Shown: positions 1 to 9,626 of the stretch, in pieces | Layout: each line of letters begins with the position of its first letter | Numbering within the stretch: the stretch's first letter is position 1 | Assembly: GCA_945903545.1 (NCBI GenBank) | Contig: CAMDOO010000022.1 | Span: forward strand, 1 to 41,951 | Direction of reading: 5' to 3' | Length of the DNA: 41,951 nt | From: Opitutus sp. GAS368 | Lineage (GTDB): Bacteria; Verrucomicrobiota; Verrucomicrobiia; Opitutales; Opitutaceae | Translations under genes and position numbers: made by a program | The notes under the pieces: model-generated | Told to the model about the DNA's origin: nothing | Seen by the model: only the letters and a program-made list of their open reading frames with translations | Database searches by the model: none

Positions 1-318
1 ATCGCGATCCTGCGGTCCATGGGCTACGAGCGGTTGGATATCACGCAGATTTTCCTCTGGCAGGCCGTGATCGTCCTGCTCATCGGCTCGGCGCTCGGGT
101 GTCTGTTCGGCGCGACGGCGACCTACATCATCTCCAAGGTCCCGATCGAGATCACCGGCATCTTCTCGACCAAGCATTTCATCGTCGCCTGGTCCGGCTG
201 GCACTACGCGCAGGCGGTTGGGACCGCGCTGGTCATGGTCATGCTCGCCAGCATCATCCCGGCCCGCCGGGCCGCCCGGCTCGAGCCGGGCGACATCGTT
301 CGCGGTACCGCCCAATGA
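1..318 (+). CDS. ABC transporter permease, LolC/LolE-FtsX type (3' part only)
   Basis: The gene runs in from before the window; only about 105 C-terminal residues are visible. They show the end of an FtsX-like (MacB/LolC/LolE) permease: the phrase AILRSMG that precedes a membrane helix in this family, a helix around VIVLLIGSALGCLFGAT, a second helix near ALVMVMLASIIP, and the typical ending PARRAARLEPGDIVRG. The stop overlaps the start of the following ATPase (ATGA), so the two are translationally coupled. In the Lol system such permeases extract lipoproteins from the inner membrane for delivery to LolA. The substrate here is inferred from the LolD-like partner. The start and periplasmic domain are not in the window. 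Confidence 0.85.
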   Translation: MAILRSMGYERLDITQIFLWQAVIVLLIGSALGCLFGATATYIISKVPIEITGIFSTKHFIVAWSGWHYAQAVGTALVMVMLASIIPARRAARLEPGDIVRGTAQ

Positions 319-1016
319 AAGCCGCTTCCGCCAATCCGTCCGGTGAAGTCGTTCTCCGTTGCTCCGGCCTTCACCGCTACCTCGGCCGCGACGAGGGCAG
401 GGTGCATGTGCTGAAAGGGGTTTCCTTCGAGGCCCGGCGCGGGCAGGTCGAGGCGATCGTCGGGCCGTCGGGCTGCGGCAAGAGCACGCTACTTTATCTG
501 CTCGGCCTCCTGGATCAGCCGGACGGCGGGGAGATCTCGATTAATGGAAATGTCATGTCGAACACCGACGACGCGGCCCGCACCGCGGCGCGCGGCGCGC
601 ACATCGGCTTCGTTTTCCAGTTCCACTTCCTGATGCTGGAGTTCACGGCGCTTGAGAATGTGATGATGCCCATGCGCAAGCTGGGCCGGCTCTCGGACGC
701 CGAGATGGTGGCCCGGGCCCATTCGCTGCTGACCTCGGTCGGCTTGGGCGAGAAAAGCCACCGGCTCGGCACCCAGCTCTCCGGCGGCGAGCAGCAACGC
801 GTGGCCGTGGCGCGCGCGCTGGCGAACCAGCCGACGATCATCCTGGCCGACGAGCCGACCGGAAACCTCGACGTGAAGAACTCCGCCCTCGTCTTCGACC
901 TGCTCACCCGGCTGGCCAAGGAAAACGGCCAGGCGGTCGTCCTGGTCACGCACAATCCGGATATCGCCACCCGTTGCGACGCCACCCGGCCGATGCGCGA
1001 CGGGGTCTTCGTCTGA
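315..1016 (+). CDS. lolD: ABC transporter ATP-binding protein, LolD-like
   Basis: A 233-residue ATPase that would drive the upstream permease. Walker A is GPSGCGKST, the Q-loop region reads GFVFQFHFLMLEFTALENV (strongly LolD/MacB-like), the signature is LSGGEQQRVAVARAL, Walker B plus D-loop is ILADEPTGNLD, and the H-loop is LVTHN. The ATG at 315 overlaps the permease stop and gives a normal LolD length; longer in-frame readings upstream only translate the permease gene in another frame. In Gram-negative bacteria LolCDE releases outer-membrane lipoproteins to LolA in the periplasm. MacB/FtsE-like exporters share this ATPase type, so the lipoprotein role is likely but not proven. Confidence 0.9.
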   Translation: MKAASANPSGEVVLRCSGLHRYLGRDEGRVHVLKGVSFEARRGQVEAIVGPSGCGKSTLLYLLGLLDQPDGGEISINGNVMSNTDDAARTAARGAHIGFVFQFHFLMLEFTALENVMMPMRKLGRLSDAEMVARAHSLLTSVGLGEKSHRLGTQLSGGEQQRVAVARALANQPTIILADEPTGNLDVKNSALVFDLLTRLAKENGQAVVLVTHNPDIATRCDATRPMRDGVFV

Positions 1017-1182
1017 TTCTGGCCGCGCAGCGCGCGACCATGAGCGCGCAATAAGCCGAGGCGCGCTTGGGGTGGCGCGATGCTAATTAATCCCCGCGCG
1101 GAAACGTCGGAATGAATTTTCGTTTACATCGTCCGGGCCGACTCCTTCCTTCGGCGCTGATTATTTCCTCACCCGTTCAACT

Positions 1183-1371
1183 GTGAGCCAACAACAGTCA
1201 CGCAAACTCTTCCTCGCGAAAGCGCTCGGGCTGACGGCCGCTGCCGTGGTCATTCCGCGGGCCTGGGCGAAGCAGGCTCCGGCGAAAGCGGCCGGTCCGG
1301 CGGAAGTGGTGACCCCGGTGAAGCTTGCGGTGGAGTCCCGGGCGGTTGCCCGTCGGAACGATTCCCTCTGA
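1183..1371 (+). CDS. small exported protein (Tat-like signal) leading the act operon
   Basis: A 62-residue reading frame with a GTG start. Residues 1-29 look like a signal peptide: a polar start with one R-K pair (SRKLF), a hydrophobic stretch LGLTAAAVVI and a cleavage-like AWA-K. Only one arginine is present, so a true twin-arginine motif is not certain. The remaining 33 residues are Ala/Pro-rich then basic (SRAVARR). It ends 10 bases before actA and on the same strand, so it would be the first gene of the Act operon. No family is recognised. The case for a real gene rests on the signal-like N-terminus and position; the GTG start without a ribosome-binding site lowers certainty. Confidence 0.5.
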   Translation: MSQQQSRKLFLAKALGLTAAAVVIPRAWAKQAPAKAAGPAEVVTPVKLAVESRAVARRNDSL

Positions 1372-1381
1372 TTACCCGGCC

Positions 1382-2035
1382 ATGTCGAAGCTCTTTCCGA
1401 AATCGTCCAACCGGCTCCCGCTCCAGATCATCATCTTCCTGATGGTGTTTGGCGGCGTCGCCACGGCGGGCGTCACGTACTACATGACGCCGAAGTATAC
1501 CCGCGTCGGATACGCGCCGGTGCAGCCCGTCCCGTTCAGCCATGCGCTGCACGCCGGCCAGCTCGGCCTCGACTGCCGCTTCTGCCACTCGAACGTCGAG
1601 AAGTCCGGCCATTCGAACGTGCCGTCTTCGCAGACGTGCATGAATTGCCACAACCAGGTGAAGAAGGACAGTGCCCTGCTGGCCCCGGTGCGCGCGAGCG
1701 CCGAGACGGGCGAGGCGGTTCCCTGGGTCTGGATCCACGCCACGCCGGACCATGTTTTCTTCAACCATGCCGCCCACGTGAACCGCGGGGTGAGCTGCGT
1801 CGAGTGCCACGGCAAGATTAACGAGATGGACGTGGTGGCCCACGCCAAGCCGCTGAGCATGGGTTTCTGCCTCGAGTGTCACCGCAATCCCGAGACCCGG
1901 GTGCGCGAGAAGGGCGACATCTTCAACCTCGACTCGCAGACGATTGCGGAAAAGTCGGGCGTCGAGGCCGGGCTGAAGTTCATTTCCGACTGGAAAATCA
2001 AACCGCCCGAGAGCTGCTCCGGTTGCCATCGATGA
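1382..2035 (+). CDS. actA: ActA, pentaheme cytochrome c of alternative complex III
   Basis: A 217-residue membrane-anchored cytochrome. One N-terminal helix (LQIIIFLMVFGGVATAGVTY) is followed by a periplasmic part with five CXXCH heme sites: CRFCH, CMNCH, CVECH, CLECH and CSGCH, the last almost at the C-terminus. Five hemes, one anchor and the position ahead of an ActB homologue identify ActA of the quinol:electron-acceptor oxidoreductase known as alternative complex III. It collects electrons from ActB/ActC and passes them to ActE or an outside acceptor. The ATG at 1382 places the membrane helix properly; the reading frame is open further upstream but only across the previous gene. Its stop overlaps the actB start (ATGA). 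Confidence 0.93.
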   Translation: MSKLFPKSSNRLPLQIIIFLMVFGGVATAGVTYYMTPKYTRVGYAPVQPVPFSHALHAGQLGLDCRFCHSNVEKSGHSNVPSSQTCMNCHNQVKKDSALLAPVRASAETGEAVPWVWIHATPDHVFFNHAAHVNRGVSCVECHGKINEMDVVAHAKPLSMGFCLECHRNPETRVREKGDIFNLDSQTIAEKSGVEAGLKFISDWKIKPPESCSGCHR

Positions 2036-5000
2036 AACGCCAATTCCAGCATCCGGCTCCTTCTGAACGTGCCCTCTCCGGCCCGCAGTACTGGCGGAGC
2101 CTCGACGAACTCGCGGCCACCCCTGGCTTCCAGGATCGGATGGCGCGGGAGTTTCCCGAGGGCGCGGACTCGCTGAACGGCGTCGATCGCCGCCGTTTCA
2201 TGAAGATCATGGCGGCGTCGTTTGCACTCGGAGGCCTTGGGCTCGCCGGCTGCCGTCGTCCCGAGAAATTCATTCTGCCCTACGGCAAGTCGGTGGAGGG
2301 CGTTATTCCCGGCCTTCCGCTGTACTTTGCGACCTCGATGCCGATCCGGCAGACCGCGATTCCGCTGCTGGCCGAGACCCATCAGGGCCGCCCGACCAAG
2401 ATCGAGGGTAATCCGACCTACGCTCCGCACGGCTCCGCCAGTTCACTGCTGGCCCAGGCCTCGGTGCTCGACCTCTACGACCCGGAGCGCTCGATGGCGC
2501 ACACGAAGGGTGGGGCGAAGCTCGATGCCGCCGCGGTCAACTCCCTTCTCGCGGGTATCGCCGCGACCTACACGCCGGCCGCCGGCGCCGGACTGGCTTT
2601 CCTCGCTGACGAATCCTCCTCGCCGACCCGTGCTCGCCTCGTCGCGACCTTGCGCCAGCGTTACCCGCAGGCCGTCTGGGCCGAGTACGAGCCGGTGACC
2701 GATCTGCCCCCGGCTGCGGCCGCGGCTTCCGTCTTCGGCAATGCGAACCTGCGCCCGCTGTACCGCTTCGCCGGTGCCCGTCGCATTGTCTCGCTCGAGG
2801 CAGATTTCCTCCAGTCCGAGGCCGGCAGCATCTATTACGCCCGGGAGTTTGCCAAGGGTCGCCGGGTGACCAAGAAGGACGACCCGATGAACCGCCTCTA
2901 CATGGCGGAGAGCAACCTCTCGCTCACCGGGGCGATGGCGGACCATCGTCTTCGCCTCGCGAGCAGCCACATGGAGGCGTTTGCCGCCGCCCTGTCGGCC
3001 AAGATCGCCGGCACCGCCGCCCCCGCCGCAGTGGCCGGGATCAACCAGACTTGGATCGATGCCTGCGCCGAGGATCTCCTCGCGAACCGCGGCGCCTCGC
3101 TGATTGTCGCCGGTGCCCACCTTCCGGCCTCGGTGCACGCGCTGGCTTACCGGATGAATGTCGCCCTTGGCAACGTGGGCCGCACAATGGATCTGGTCGA
3201 AGTCCCGGCCGCGCCGGCCGCCGCGACGATCTCGCAGCTGGCCACGGCGATCAATGGCGGCTCGGTCCGCACCCTCGTCATTCTCGGCGGCAACCCCGCC
3301 TACAACGCCCCGGCCGACCTTGATTGGAGCGCGACGCAGAAGAAGGTCGCCGATGTCATCCACCTGAGCGGCTACGTCGACGAGACGTCCGCGCTCGCCG
3401 GCACGCATCTTTCCGCGGCCCATTACCTCGAGTCCCGGGGCGCTGCCCGCACGGTCGACGGCACCGTCGTGCCGGTGCAGCCGATGATTGTCCCCCTGTT
3501 CGGCGGACTGACCCAGCTCGAGGTCCTCGCCCGGATCGCCGGCCAGACCGAGCCCGACCCCTATGCGCATGTCCGCGCCACGATCACCGCCCTCGCCGGG
3601 GGCGATGCGGACAAGGCGATGGAGAAGTTCCTCCACGACGGCCTGCTCGCGAATTCCGCCTACCGGGTGGTCGCGCAGGTCCAGACCAAGGCCGCCGCGG
3701 CGGTGACGGTTTCGGCCCCGGCGCTTTCGGCCGCGAACCTCGAGGTCCGTTTCATCGCCGACTACAAGATGGACGACGGCCGCTTCGCCAACAACGGCTG
3801 GCTGCAGGAGTGCCCGGACCCGGTAACCAAGATTTCATGGGACAACGCGATCCTGGTCAGCCCAAAGCTCGGCAAGGAGCTCGGCATCGATCCGAAGGGT
3901 GCGATGCTTCAGGTGGCCCGCAAGGAAGAGGCTGATTTTAGTCAGGGCAAGGAGAACGCCCACATCGGCGAGGTTACCGTCGGTAACCGCAAGGTCCGCG
4001 GTCCGATCCACATCCAACCCGGCCTCTCCAATTACACGATCGTGCTGCCCCTCGGCTACGGGCGCACCACCACCGGCCACGTCGGCCGCGGGGCCGGCTA
4101 CAACGCCTATCCGCTGCGGACCGCCGCCGCCCCCCATTTTGTCACTGGCGCCAAACTCACCCTGACGGGTGGGCGCATGTTCCTTGCGAACACCCAGGAG
4201 CACTGGTCGATGGAGGGCCGCGACATCGTGCGCGAGGCCAACCTCGACGAGGTCCAGAAGGAAGGCGGCAAGGGTCTCGCCTATGTTGACACCATTGGCA
4301 TGGAGTCGCACACGCCCGCCGTCCTCGGTGAGGAAGGCGCGCGCCGGCCGGGTGAGAGCGAAGTCGACTACAAGAAGCGCATCCACGGCGGCGGCCTGCA
4401 GGCGTCATTGCCCCGCGGCCAGTCGATGTATGCAACGCCGAATCTCGACGGCTTCCACCAGTGGGGCATGTCGATCGACCTCAACACCTGCACCGGCTGC
4501 AACGCCTGCGTGGTGGCCTGCCAGGCGGAGAACAACATCCCGATCGTCGGCAAGGAACAGGTCATGCGCGGCCGCGAAATGCACTGGATCCGCCTCGACC
4601 GTTATTATTCATCCGGTACCGCTGATGCCGGTGCCTTTGGCGGCGAGGGCAACCGCGAACTGCCCGAGGATCCCCAGGTTTCGCTGCAGCCGATGGCCTG
4701 CCAGCACTGCGAACTCGCCCCGTGCGAGACGGTCTGCCCGGTCAATGCGACGGTGCACGATGCCGAGGGTATCAACACGATGGCCTACAACCGCTGCATC
4801 GGCACGCGGTATTGCGCCAACAACTGTCCCTACAAGACCCGCCGCTTCAATTTCTTCGATTTCAACGAGCGACAGCTGGACAGTCTCTACATGGGCCCGC
4901 TCGGTCCGCAGGGCATGCCGGAGCTCGTCAAGATGGTGAAGAACCCCGAGGTCACCGTGCGCATGCGCGGTGTCATGGAGAAGTGCACGTACTGCATCCA

Positions 5001-5394
5001 GCGCATCCAGAACGGTAAGATCGAGTACCGCACGAAGACCGCGCAGGCCGGCAACCCGGCGGACGTCATCGTGCCGGATGGAACGATCAAGGTCGCCTGC
5101 CAGCAGGTCTGCCCGGTCGAGGCCGTGGAGTTTGGCAATATTCTCGATCCCAACAGCCGCGTTTCGCAGGCGAAGGCCCGCGAGCAGGACTACGCGGTGC
5201 TCGGTTACCTCAACATCCGTCCGCGCACGACCTACCTCGGCAAGCTGCGCAATCCGAACCCGAAGATGCCGGACTATGCCGCGCTCCCTTTGAGTCGCAA
5301 AGAGTACAACGACAAGAACCACCCGGCGCACCACGCCGAACCTGCCGCTGGCGCGGCCGGCACCCCGGCGGAAAAGGCCGGAGCCCACCACTGA
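2032..5394 (+). CDS. actB: ActB, fused molybdopterin-oxidoreductase-like / iron-sulfur subunit of alternative complex III
   Basis: A 1120-residue protein. Near the start [19 protein letters not shown] followed by AGC combines a Tat-type signal with a lipobox, so export and lipid anchoring are likely. Residues to about 790 resemble the molybdopterin oxidoreductase fold; family members of this subunit carry no molybdenum. From about residue 820 the ferredoxin-like half has four cysteine clusters: [37 protein letters not shown] and a CTYC pair completed by CQQVCP. In characterised ActB these hold three 4Fe-4S and one 3Fe-4S centre; the third cluster here has the spacing CIGTRYC instead of CxxC-xxC, fitting that mix. 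The start overlaps actA and actC follows after one base. Confidence 0.95.
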   Translation: MKRQFQHPAPSERALSGPQYWRSLDELAATPGFQDRMAREFPEGADSLNGVDRRRFMKIMAASFALGGLGLAGCRRPEKFILPYGKSVEGVIPGLPLYFATSMPIRQTAIPLLAETHQGRPTKIEGNPTYAPHGSASSLLAQASVLDLYDPERSMAHTKGGAKLDAAAVNSLLAGIAATYTPAAGAGLAFLADESSSPTRARLVATLRQRYPQAVWAEYEPVTDLPPAAAAASVFGNANLRPLYRFAGARRIVSLEADFLQSEAGSIYYAREFAKGRRVTKKDDPMNRLYMAESNLSLTGAMADHRLRLASSHMEAFAAALSAKIAGTAAPAAVAGINQTWIDACAEDLLANRGASLIVAGAHLPASVHALAYRMNVALGNVGRTMDLVEVPAAPAAATISQLATAINGGSVRTLVILGGNPAYNAPADLDWSATQKKVADVIHLSGYVDETSALAGTHLSAAHYLESRGAARTVDGTVVPVQPMIVPLFGGLTQLEVLARIAGQTEPDPYAHVRATITALAGGDADKAMEKFLHDGLLANSAYRVVAQVQTKAAAAVTVSAPALSAANLEVRFIADYKMDDGRFANNGWLQECPDPVTKISWDNAILVSPKLGKELGIDPKGAMLQVARKEEADFSQGKENAHIGEVTVGNRKVRGPIHIQPGLSNYTIVLPLGYGRTTTGHVGRGAGYNAYPLRTAAAPHFVTGAKLTLTGGRMFLANTQEHWSMEGRDIVREANLDEVQKEGGKGLAYVDTIGMESHTPAVLGEEGARRPGESEVDYKKRIHGGGLQASLPRGQSMYATPNLDGFHQWGMSIDLNTCTGCNACVVACQAENNIPIVGKEQVMRGREMHWIRLDRYYSSGTADAGAFGGEGNRELPEDPQVSLQPMACQHCELAPCETVCPVNATVHDAEGINTMAYNRCIGTRYCANNCPYKTRRFNFFDFNERQLDSLYMGPLGPQGMPELVKMVKNPEVTVRMRGVMEKCTYCIQRIQNGKIEYRTKTAQAGNPADVIVPDGTIKVACQQVCPVEAVEFGNILDPNSRVSQAKAREQDYAVLGYLNIRPRTTYLGKLRNPNPKMPDYAALPLSRKEYNDKNHPAHHAEPAAGAAGTPAEKAGAHH

Positions 5395-5395
5395 C

Positions 5396-6823
5396 ATGGC
5401 CCACGTGGAATCCAGCGTCCCAGTTCCCGCCATCCTGCAGGAGGTCAAGCCGGCGGTTCTCCCCCGGGCGATCCTCGTGGAGAACAACCGTAGCTTTGCG
5501 TGGATCACCGACAAGATCTGCGGCATCATCGAGGGCAAGACCCCCGCGTGGTGGTGGATCTGCTTCATCATCGCCTGCTGCGTGGCCTCCTTCACGGTGG
5601 CCGGCATCACCTACCTGATCGCGACGGGTGTCGGTGTCTGGGGTCATGCGAACCCGGTCAACTGGGCGTGGGACATCGTCAACTTCGTCTTCTGGATCGG
5701 TATCGGCCACGCCGGCACCCTGATCTCGGCCATCCTTTGCCTGCTGCGCCAGAAGTGGCGCACGTCGATCAACCGCGCCGCCGAGGCGATGACGATCTTC
5801 GCTGTCGTGTGCGCCGCGATTTTCCCGGTCTTCCACGTCGGTCGCGTCTGGTACGCCTGGTACCTCTTCCCGATCCCGAACTCCAACTGGATCTGGCAGA
5901 ACTTCCGCTCACCGCTGGAGTGGGACGTGTTCGCCGTCTCGACCTACGGTACGGTCTCGGTGCTTTTCTGGTACGTCGGTCTCCTGCCCGACTTGGCGAC
6001 TCTGCGCGACCGTTTCGAGGCGGCCGGCAACAAGCTTCGTTCCTTCCTTTACGGCCTGTTCGCGATGGGCTGGCGCGGCTCGAACCGCCACTGGAGCAAC
6101 TACGAGATGGCCTACCTGATCCTGGCCGGCATCTCGACCCCGCTCGTGCTCTCCGTGCACACGATCGTGTCGTTCGACTTCGCCGTCTCGCTGATCCCGG
6201 GCTGGCACACCACGATCTTCCCCCCGTACTTCGTCGCGGGCGCCATCTTCTCCGGCTTCGGCATGGTCATGACGCTGATGCTGCCGCTGCGCGCCGTCTA
6301 CAAGCTCGAGGACCTGATCACGCAGTACCACATCGACTGCATGTGCAAGATCACCCTGGCGACCGGCACGATGGTCGGCTACGCGTACGCGATGGAGTTC
6401 TTCATCGCGTGGTACGGCGCGAATCCCTACGAGGGCTTCACCTTCATCAACCGCGCGTTCGGTCCCTACGCCTGGGCCTACTGGATCATGATCACCTGCA
6501 ATGTGATCACCCCGCAGTTCTTCTGGTCGAAGCGCATCCGCGCGAACACCGCGCTCGTCTGGATCCTCTCGATCTTCGTCAACGTCGGCATGTGGTTCGA
6601 GCGCTTCGTGATCATCGTCACCTCGCTCGCCCGCGACTTCCTGCCCTCGAGCTGGGGCTACTACTCGCCCAGCATCGTCGAGATCTTCACCTTCTTCGGG
6701 ACCTTCGGCGTCTTCTCGGTCCTGTTCCTCCTCTTCATCCGCTTTCTCCCCATCATGCCGATGGCCGAGCTGAAGGCGGTCACGCCCCAGGCCGATGTCC
6801 ACGGCGGGCACGACCAGCGCTGA
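5396..6823 (+). CDS. actC: ActC, NrfD/PsrC-like quinol-binding membrane subunit of alternative complex III
   Basis: A 475-residue polytopic membrane protein of the NrfD/PolSR C family with roughly ten predicted helices. Characteristic stretches include [17 protein letters not shown], the conserved [15 protein letters not shown], and a helix pair around [21 protein letters not shown] then [17 protein letters not shown]. ActC is one of two homologous quinone-interacting subunits of the complex (with ActF) and docks beneath the ActB iron-sulfur domain. It contains no heme-binding motif, as expected. The gene lies between actB (gap one base) and actD in the standard order. Confidence 0.95.
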   Translation: MAHVESSVPVPAILQEVKPAVLPRAILVENNRSFAWITDKICGIIEGKTPAWWWICFIIACCVASFTVAGITYLIATGVGVWGHANPVNWAWDIVNFVFWIGIGHAGTLISAILCLLRQKWRTSINRAAEAMTIFAVVCAAIFPVFHVGRVWYAWYLFPIPNSNWIWQNFRSPLEWDVFAVSTYGTVSVLFWYVGLLPDLATLRDRFEAAGNKLRSFLYGLFAMGWRGSNRHWSNYEMAYLILAGISTPLVLSVHTIVSFDFAVSLIPGWHTTIFPPYFVAGAIFSGFGMVMTLMLPLRAVYKLEDLITQYHIDCMCKITLATGTMVGYAYAMEFFIAWYGANPYEGFTFINRAFGPYAWAYWIMITCNVITPQFFWSKRIRANTALVWILSIFVNVGMWFERFVIIVTSLARDFLPSSWGYYSPSIVEIFTFFGTFGVFSVLFLLFIRFLPIMPMAELKAVTPQADVHGGHDQR

Positions 6824-6830
6824 TCCGACC

Positions 6831-7364
6831 ATGGCTGCCCAAAACTACGGCCTGATCGCCGCCTTCGACACCGCCCCCGCGCTTTACCACGCCGCGGAGC
6901 AGGTGCGCGATGCCGGTTTCCGCCGCTGGGACTGCATCACGCCCTTCCCGGTGCACGGCCTCGACAAGGCGATGGGTCTGAAGCGCTCGATTGTCCCTCG
7001 GATCTCTCTCGCCGGCGGCATCACGGGATTCTGCACCGGCATGAGCATGATCTGGTGGACCGGCGCCTACGACTACAAGCTGATGGTCGGCGGCAAACCG
7101 CTCTTCAGCCCGATGTTCGCGTTCCCGGTCTCGTACGAGCTCACCATCCTCTTCACGGCGTTTGCCACGATCGGAGGGATGCTGGTCCTCAATGGTCTGC
7201 CGATGCACTACCATCCGGTGCTCAAGCACGACCAGATCCGCCGCGGCATGGATGATCGTTTCTTCATCGTGATCGAGGCCCGGGATGACCGCTTCGATGC
7301 CGCCAAGACCCGCGCTCTCCTCGAGGCGGCCGGCGGCCTGGATATCAAGGAGCTGGAGGCCTGA
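6831..7364 (+). CDS. actD: ActD, DUF3341 membrane subunit of alternative complex III
   Basis: A 177-residue protein of the DUF3341 family. The N-terminal cytoplasmic part (YGLIAAFDTAPALYHAAEQV, then DAGFRRWDCITPFPVHGLD) is the conserved signature. Two transmembrane helices follow (GGITGFCTGMSMIWWTG and ELTILFTAFATIGGMLVL), and the tail FFIVIEARDD is typical as well. ActD is a structural subunit without cofactors. The ATG at 6831 lies seven bases after the actC stop; an earlier in-frame start at 6795 would overlap actC and add a tail not seen in the family. Its last codons contain GGAGG, which lies eight bases before the actE start and is one of the few clear ribosome-binding sites in the window. 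Confidence 0.93.
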   Translation: MAAQNYGLIAAFDTAPALYHAAEQVRDAGFRRWDCITPFPVHGLDKAMGLKRSIVPRISLAGGITGFCTGMSMIWWTGAYDYKLMVGGKPLFSPMFAFPVSYELTILFTAFATIGGMLVLNGLPMHYHPVLKHDQIRRGMDDRFFIVIEARDDRFDAAKTRALLEAAGGLDIKELEA

Positions 7365-7367
7365 CCC

Positions 7368-8012
7368 ATGCGCTACGTCTATCTTGTCGCCGCCTTCCTG
7401 GTCGTCCTGACCGTTTCCCTCCTCGGTTTCCGCGGGGAGCAGTTCACCTCCGCTCCGATGGATGTCTTTCCCGAGTGGGCCTTCCCCGGGATGAAGTACC
7501 AGCCGAAGTTTCGGCCGCAGTCTTCCAGCACTTTCTTCGCCGATGGTCGCGCCGATCGCCCGCTGCCCGCCAACGTCGTCCCCGCCAGCCTGCCGCTGCG
7601 TGCCGATGACGCGATGTACCGTGGCAAGGACACCGCCGGCGCCTTCGTCACGACCTTTCCGGCCGGCATCATCATCGACGCCAAGCTGATGGCCCGCGGC
7701 CAGGAGCGCTACCTGATCTACTGCGCCCCTTGCCACGGTTCCCTCGGCGACGGCAACGGTGTCGTCAAGAAGTACGGCGTGGCGGCGACCAGCTACCATG
7801 ACGACCGCCTGCGCCAGATGGCGGACGGCCAGATTTTCGACACGATCACCAACGGCTCCCCGAGCAAGCTGATGCTTTCCTACGCGGACAAGCTGGAGCC
7901 GGAAGACCGCTGGGCGGTCGTCGCCTACGTGCGCGCGCTGCAGCGTTCCCGGCAGGGCACCGCCGCGGACGTCACCGACACCGCTGTCCGCCAATCCCTC
8001 GGCATCCGATGA
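7368..8012 (+). CDS. actE: ActE, monoheme cytochrome c of alternative complex III
   Basis: A 214-residue periplasmic cytochrome with an N-terminal signal or anchor helix (YVYLVAAFLVVLTVSLLGF) and one heme site CAPCH at about residue 119. The segment before the heme (DVFPEWAFPGMKYQPKFRPQ) matches the conserved ActE region that binds the complex surface, and SKLMLSYADKL near the C-terminus offers the methionine ligand. ActE is thought to take electrons from ActA hemes and hand them to a soluble or oxidase-bound cytochrome. It is preceded by a good ribosome-binding site inside actD and its stop overlaps the actF start (ATGA). Confidence 0.93.
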   Translation: MRYVYLVAAFLVVLTVSLLGFRGEQFTSAPMDVFPEWAFPGMKYQPKFRPQSSSTFFADGRADRPLPANVVPASLPLRADDAMYRGKDTAGAFVTTFPAGIIIDAKLMARGQERYLIYCAPCHGSLGDGNGVVKKYGVAATSYHDDRLRQMADGQIFDTITNGSPSKLMLSYADKLEPEDRWAVVAYVRALQRSRQGTAADVTDTAVRQSLGIR

Positions 8013-9283
8013 GCACCTCCACCGCCACGCTTGCAGCCAATCCCGGTGCCACGGCCGCTTCCGGCGCCGGCGCCAGCCGTGCGCTGATGATCGGGGTTGC
8101 CGGTCTCGTGCTCACCGCGGTCGGTTTCTTCATTTCCCACGACTCCCACGCCGTGGCGCTGTCGTACCTGGTCGGCATCAGCTTCTGCACCGCGATCGCC
8201 ATCGGCATGCTGCTGCTGGTCCTGATCCATCACATCTTCGACGCCTCGTGGTCGGTGGTGCTGCGCCGCCAGTTTGAGCATGGGTTCGCCGCCTTTCCGT
8301 GGCTTGGGCTGCTTTTCCTGCCCCTGCTGATCGGTTCATGGATGGGCACGCATGACTTGGTCTGGCCGTGGATGAACCTGAATTACGACATGCACGGCAC
8401 CACGGTGGGAGAGGATATTCTCTACCAGAAGAAGTCCGGCTTCCTCAATCTGGGCATGCTCACCGGGGCGACGGTTGCCTTCTTCCTCTCCTGGGTGTGG
8501 CTGGGAGCTCGCCTGCGCAAGGCCTCCTTCACCCAGGACCAAGATGGAGACATCAAGTGGACGAGCATGAACCGCGTGACCGCGGCGCTCGGGATCCCGA
8601 TGACCGCGATTTCCCTGTCCTTCGCCGCGATCTATTGGATCAAGAGCCTTGAGTACCACTGGTTCTCCACGATGTACGGCGTGTGGTTCTTCGCCAACTG
8701 CATCCGCGGGGCGCTTTGCTGCGGCGTGCTCATCATGGTCTGGCTGTACCGGCGCGGCGACTTCAAGGGGATCCTCAACCCGAACCATTTCCACAGCATC
8801 GGGCAGCTGATGCTGGCCTTCACCGTCTTTTGGGCCTACGTGACCTTCTCGCAGTATTTCCTGATCTGGAATGCAAACGTCCCCGAGGAGACCTTCTGGT
8901 ACAACCTCCGCGAGTTGAATCATGACGGCAGCACCAACCAATGGTGGTACGTCGGCCTGGTGATCCTCTTCGGCCACTTCTTTATCCCGTTCTTCGCCCT
9001 GCTTTCCTACCGCTTCAAGATTACCCATCACATCATCACCAAGATCGCCTGCTGGATCCTCGCGGTGATCCTGATCGATCTTTGCTACAACATCCTGCCG
9101 GCCCTGAAGGACGAGCACGGTGATTCCCTGCCGTTCCTCTCGATGAACCTCGTCTGGGTCCTGAGCTCGGTGGTGGGTGTCGGCGGCGTCTGCCTCTGGG
9201 CCTACCTTCGCAGTCTGCCGACGACCAAGATCATCCCGATCCGGGATCCCCGCATTGTCGAATGCCTCACGCACCATGAGTGA
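8009..9283 (+). CDS. actF: ActF, second NrfD-like membrane subunit of alternative complex III
   Basis: A 424-residue membrane protein with about ten helices, homologous to ActC but shorter and more diverged, which is the usual ActF pattern. Recognisable helices include ALMIGVAGLVLTAVGFFI, YLVGISFCTAIAIGMLLLVL, and the stretch WAYVTFSQYFLIWNANVPEE that is highly typical of ActF. The phrase HHIFDASWSVVLRR after the second helix is also typical. It starts inside the actE stop and ends overlapping the next small gene by eight bases, so it is part of the same tightly coupled transcript. No cofactor is expected. Confidence 0.94.
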   Translation: MSTSTATLAANPGATAASGAGASRALMIGVAGLVLTAVGFFISHDSHAVALSYLVGISFCTAIAIGMLLLVLIHHIFDASWSVVLRRQFEHGFAAFPWLGLLFLPLLIGSWMGTHDLVWPWMNLNYDMHGTTVGEDILYQKKSGFLNLGMLTGATVAFFLSWVWLGARLRKASFTQDQDGDIKWTSMNRVTAALGIPMTAISLSFAAIYWIKSLEYHWFSTMYGVWFFANCIRGALCCGVLIMVWLYRRGDFKGILNPNHFHSIGQLMLAFTVFWAYVTFSQYFLIWNANVPEETFWYNLRELNHDGSTNQWWYVGLVILFGHFFIPFFALLSYRFKITHHIITKIACWILAVILIDLCYNILPALKDEHGDSLPFLSMNLVWVLSSVVGVGGVCLWAYLRSLPTTKIIPIRDPRIVECLTHHE

Positions 9284-9608
9284 TTCCTACTCACGCTCCG
9301 TCTCCTGGGTCACCGTGCTTGTCGTCTTTGCCGGCTTCGCCCTCTTCTACGGCGTGGTCACCGAGTTCTACCGTCCGCGGGCCGCCACGATGCCTTACAA
9401 CGTGCCCGCCGAGCAGCTGCCGGCGGATCAGGCTTGGAAGGCCACGCCCGGGGCCCGTCAGGCCTACCGCGCCGGTTTGCAGAAGGATCAGTCCGTCGAG
9501 GCCGGCAAGTACGCCTGGATCGACCAGGCCAAGGGCTCGATCCAGCTCCCGGTTGACCGCGCTATGGAACTGGCGGTCCGAGACCTCAACGCCCGCGCCA
9601 AGCGCTGA
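9276..9608 (+). CDS. 110-residue single-helix membrane protein between actF and the CcoN-like gene
   Basis: One transmembrane helix near the N-terminus (VSWVTVLVVFAGFALFYGVV) is followed by about 80 residues outside. The C-terminus reads YAWIDQAKGSIQLPVDRAMELAVRDL in broken form here: a YAWID box, then IQLPVDRAMEL. I recall similar W(V/I)D...(I/L)PxDRAMEL endings in small proteins next to Act and oxidase operons, but cannot name a family. It overlaps actF by eight bases and precedes the CcoN-like gene by 18, so it belongs to the respiratory operon. It may be an accessory subunit linking complex III to the cytochrome module; that is inference. The ATG at 9276 is chosen because an earlier start would lie deep in actF. 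Confidence 0.85.
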   Translation: MSDSYSRSVSWVTVLVVFAGFALFYGVVTEFYRPRAATMPYNVPAEQLPADQAWKATPGARQAYRAGLQKDQSVEAGKYAWIDQAKGSIQLPVDRAMELAVRDLNARAKR

Positions 9609-9626
9609 ACCTGCCGCCCTCTTCCG

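Noticed and set aside
99-314. Longer start for the LolD-like ATPase at 99
   Set aside because: The extra segment is the permease gene read in another frame; the ATG at 315 overlaps the permease stop and gives the family length.
2443-3636. Long minus-strand frame of 397 codons inside actB
   Set aside because: A shadow frame typical of GC-rich codon use; the plus strand encodes a clear ActB.
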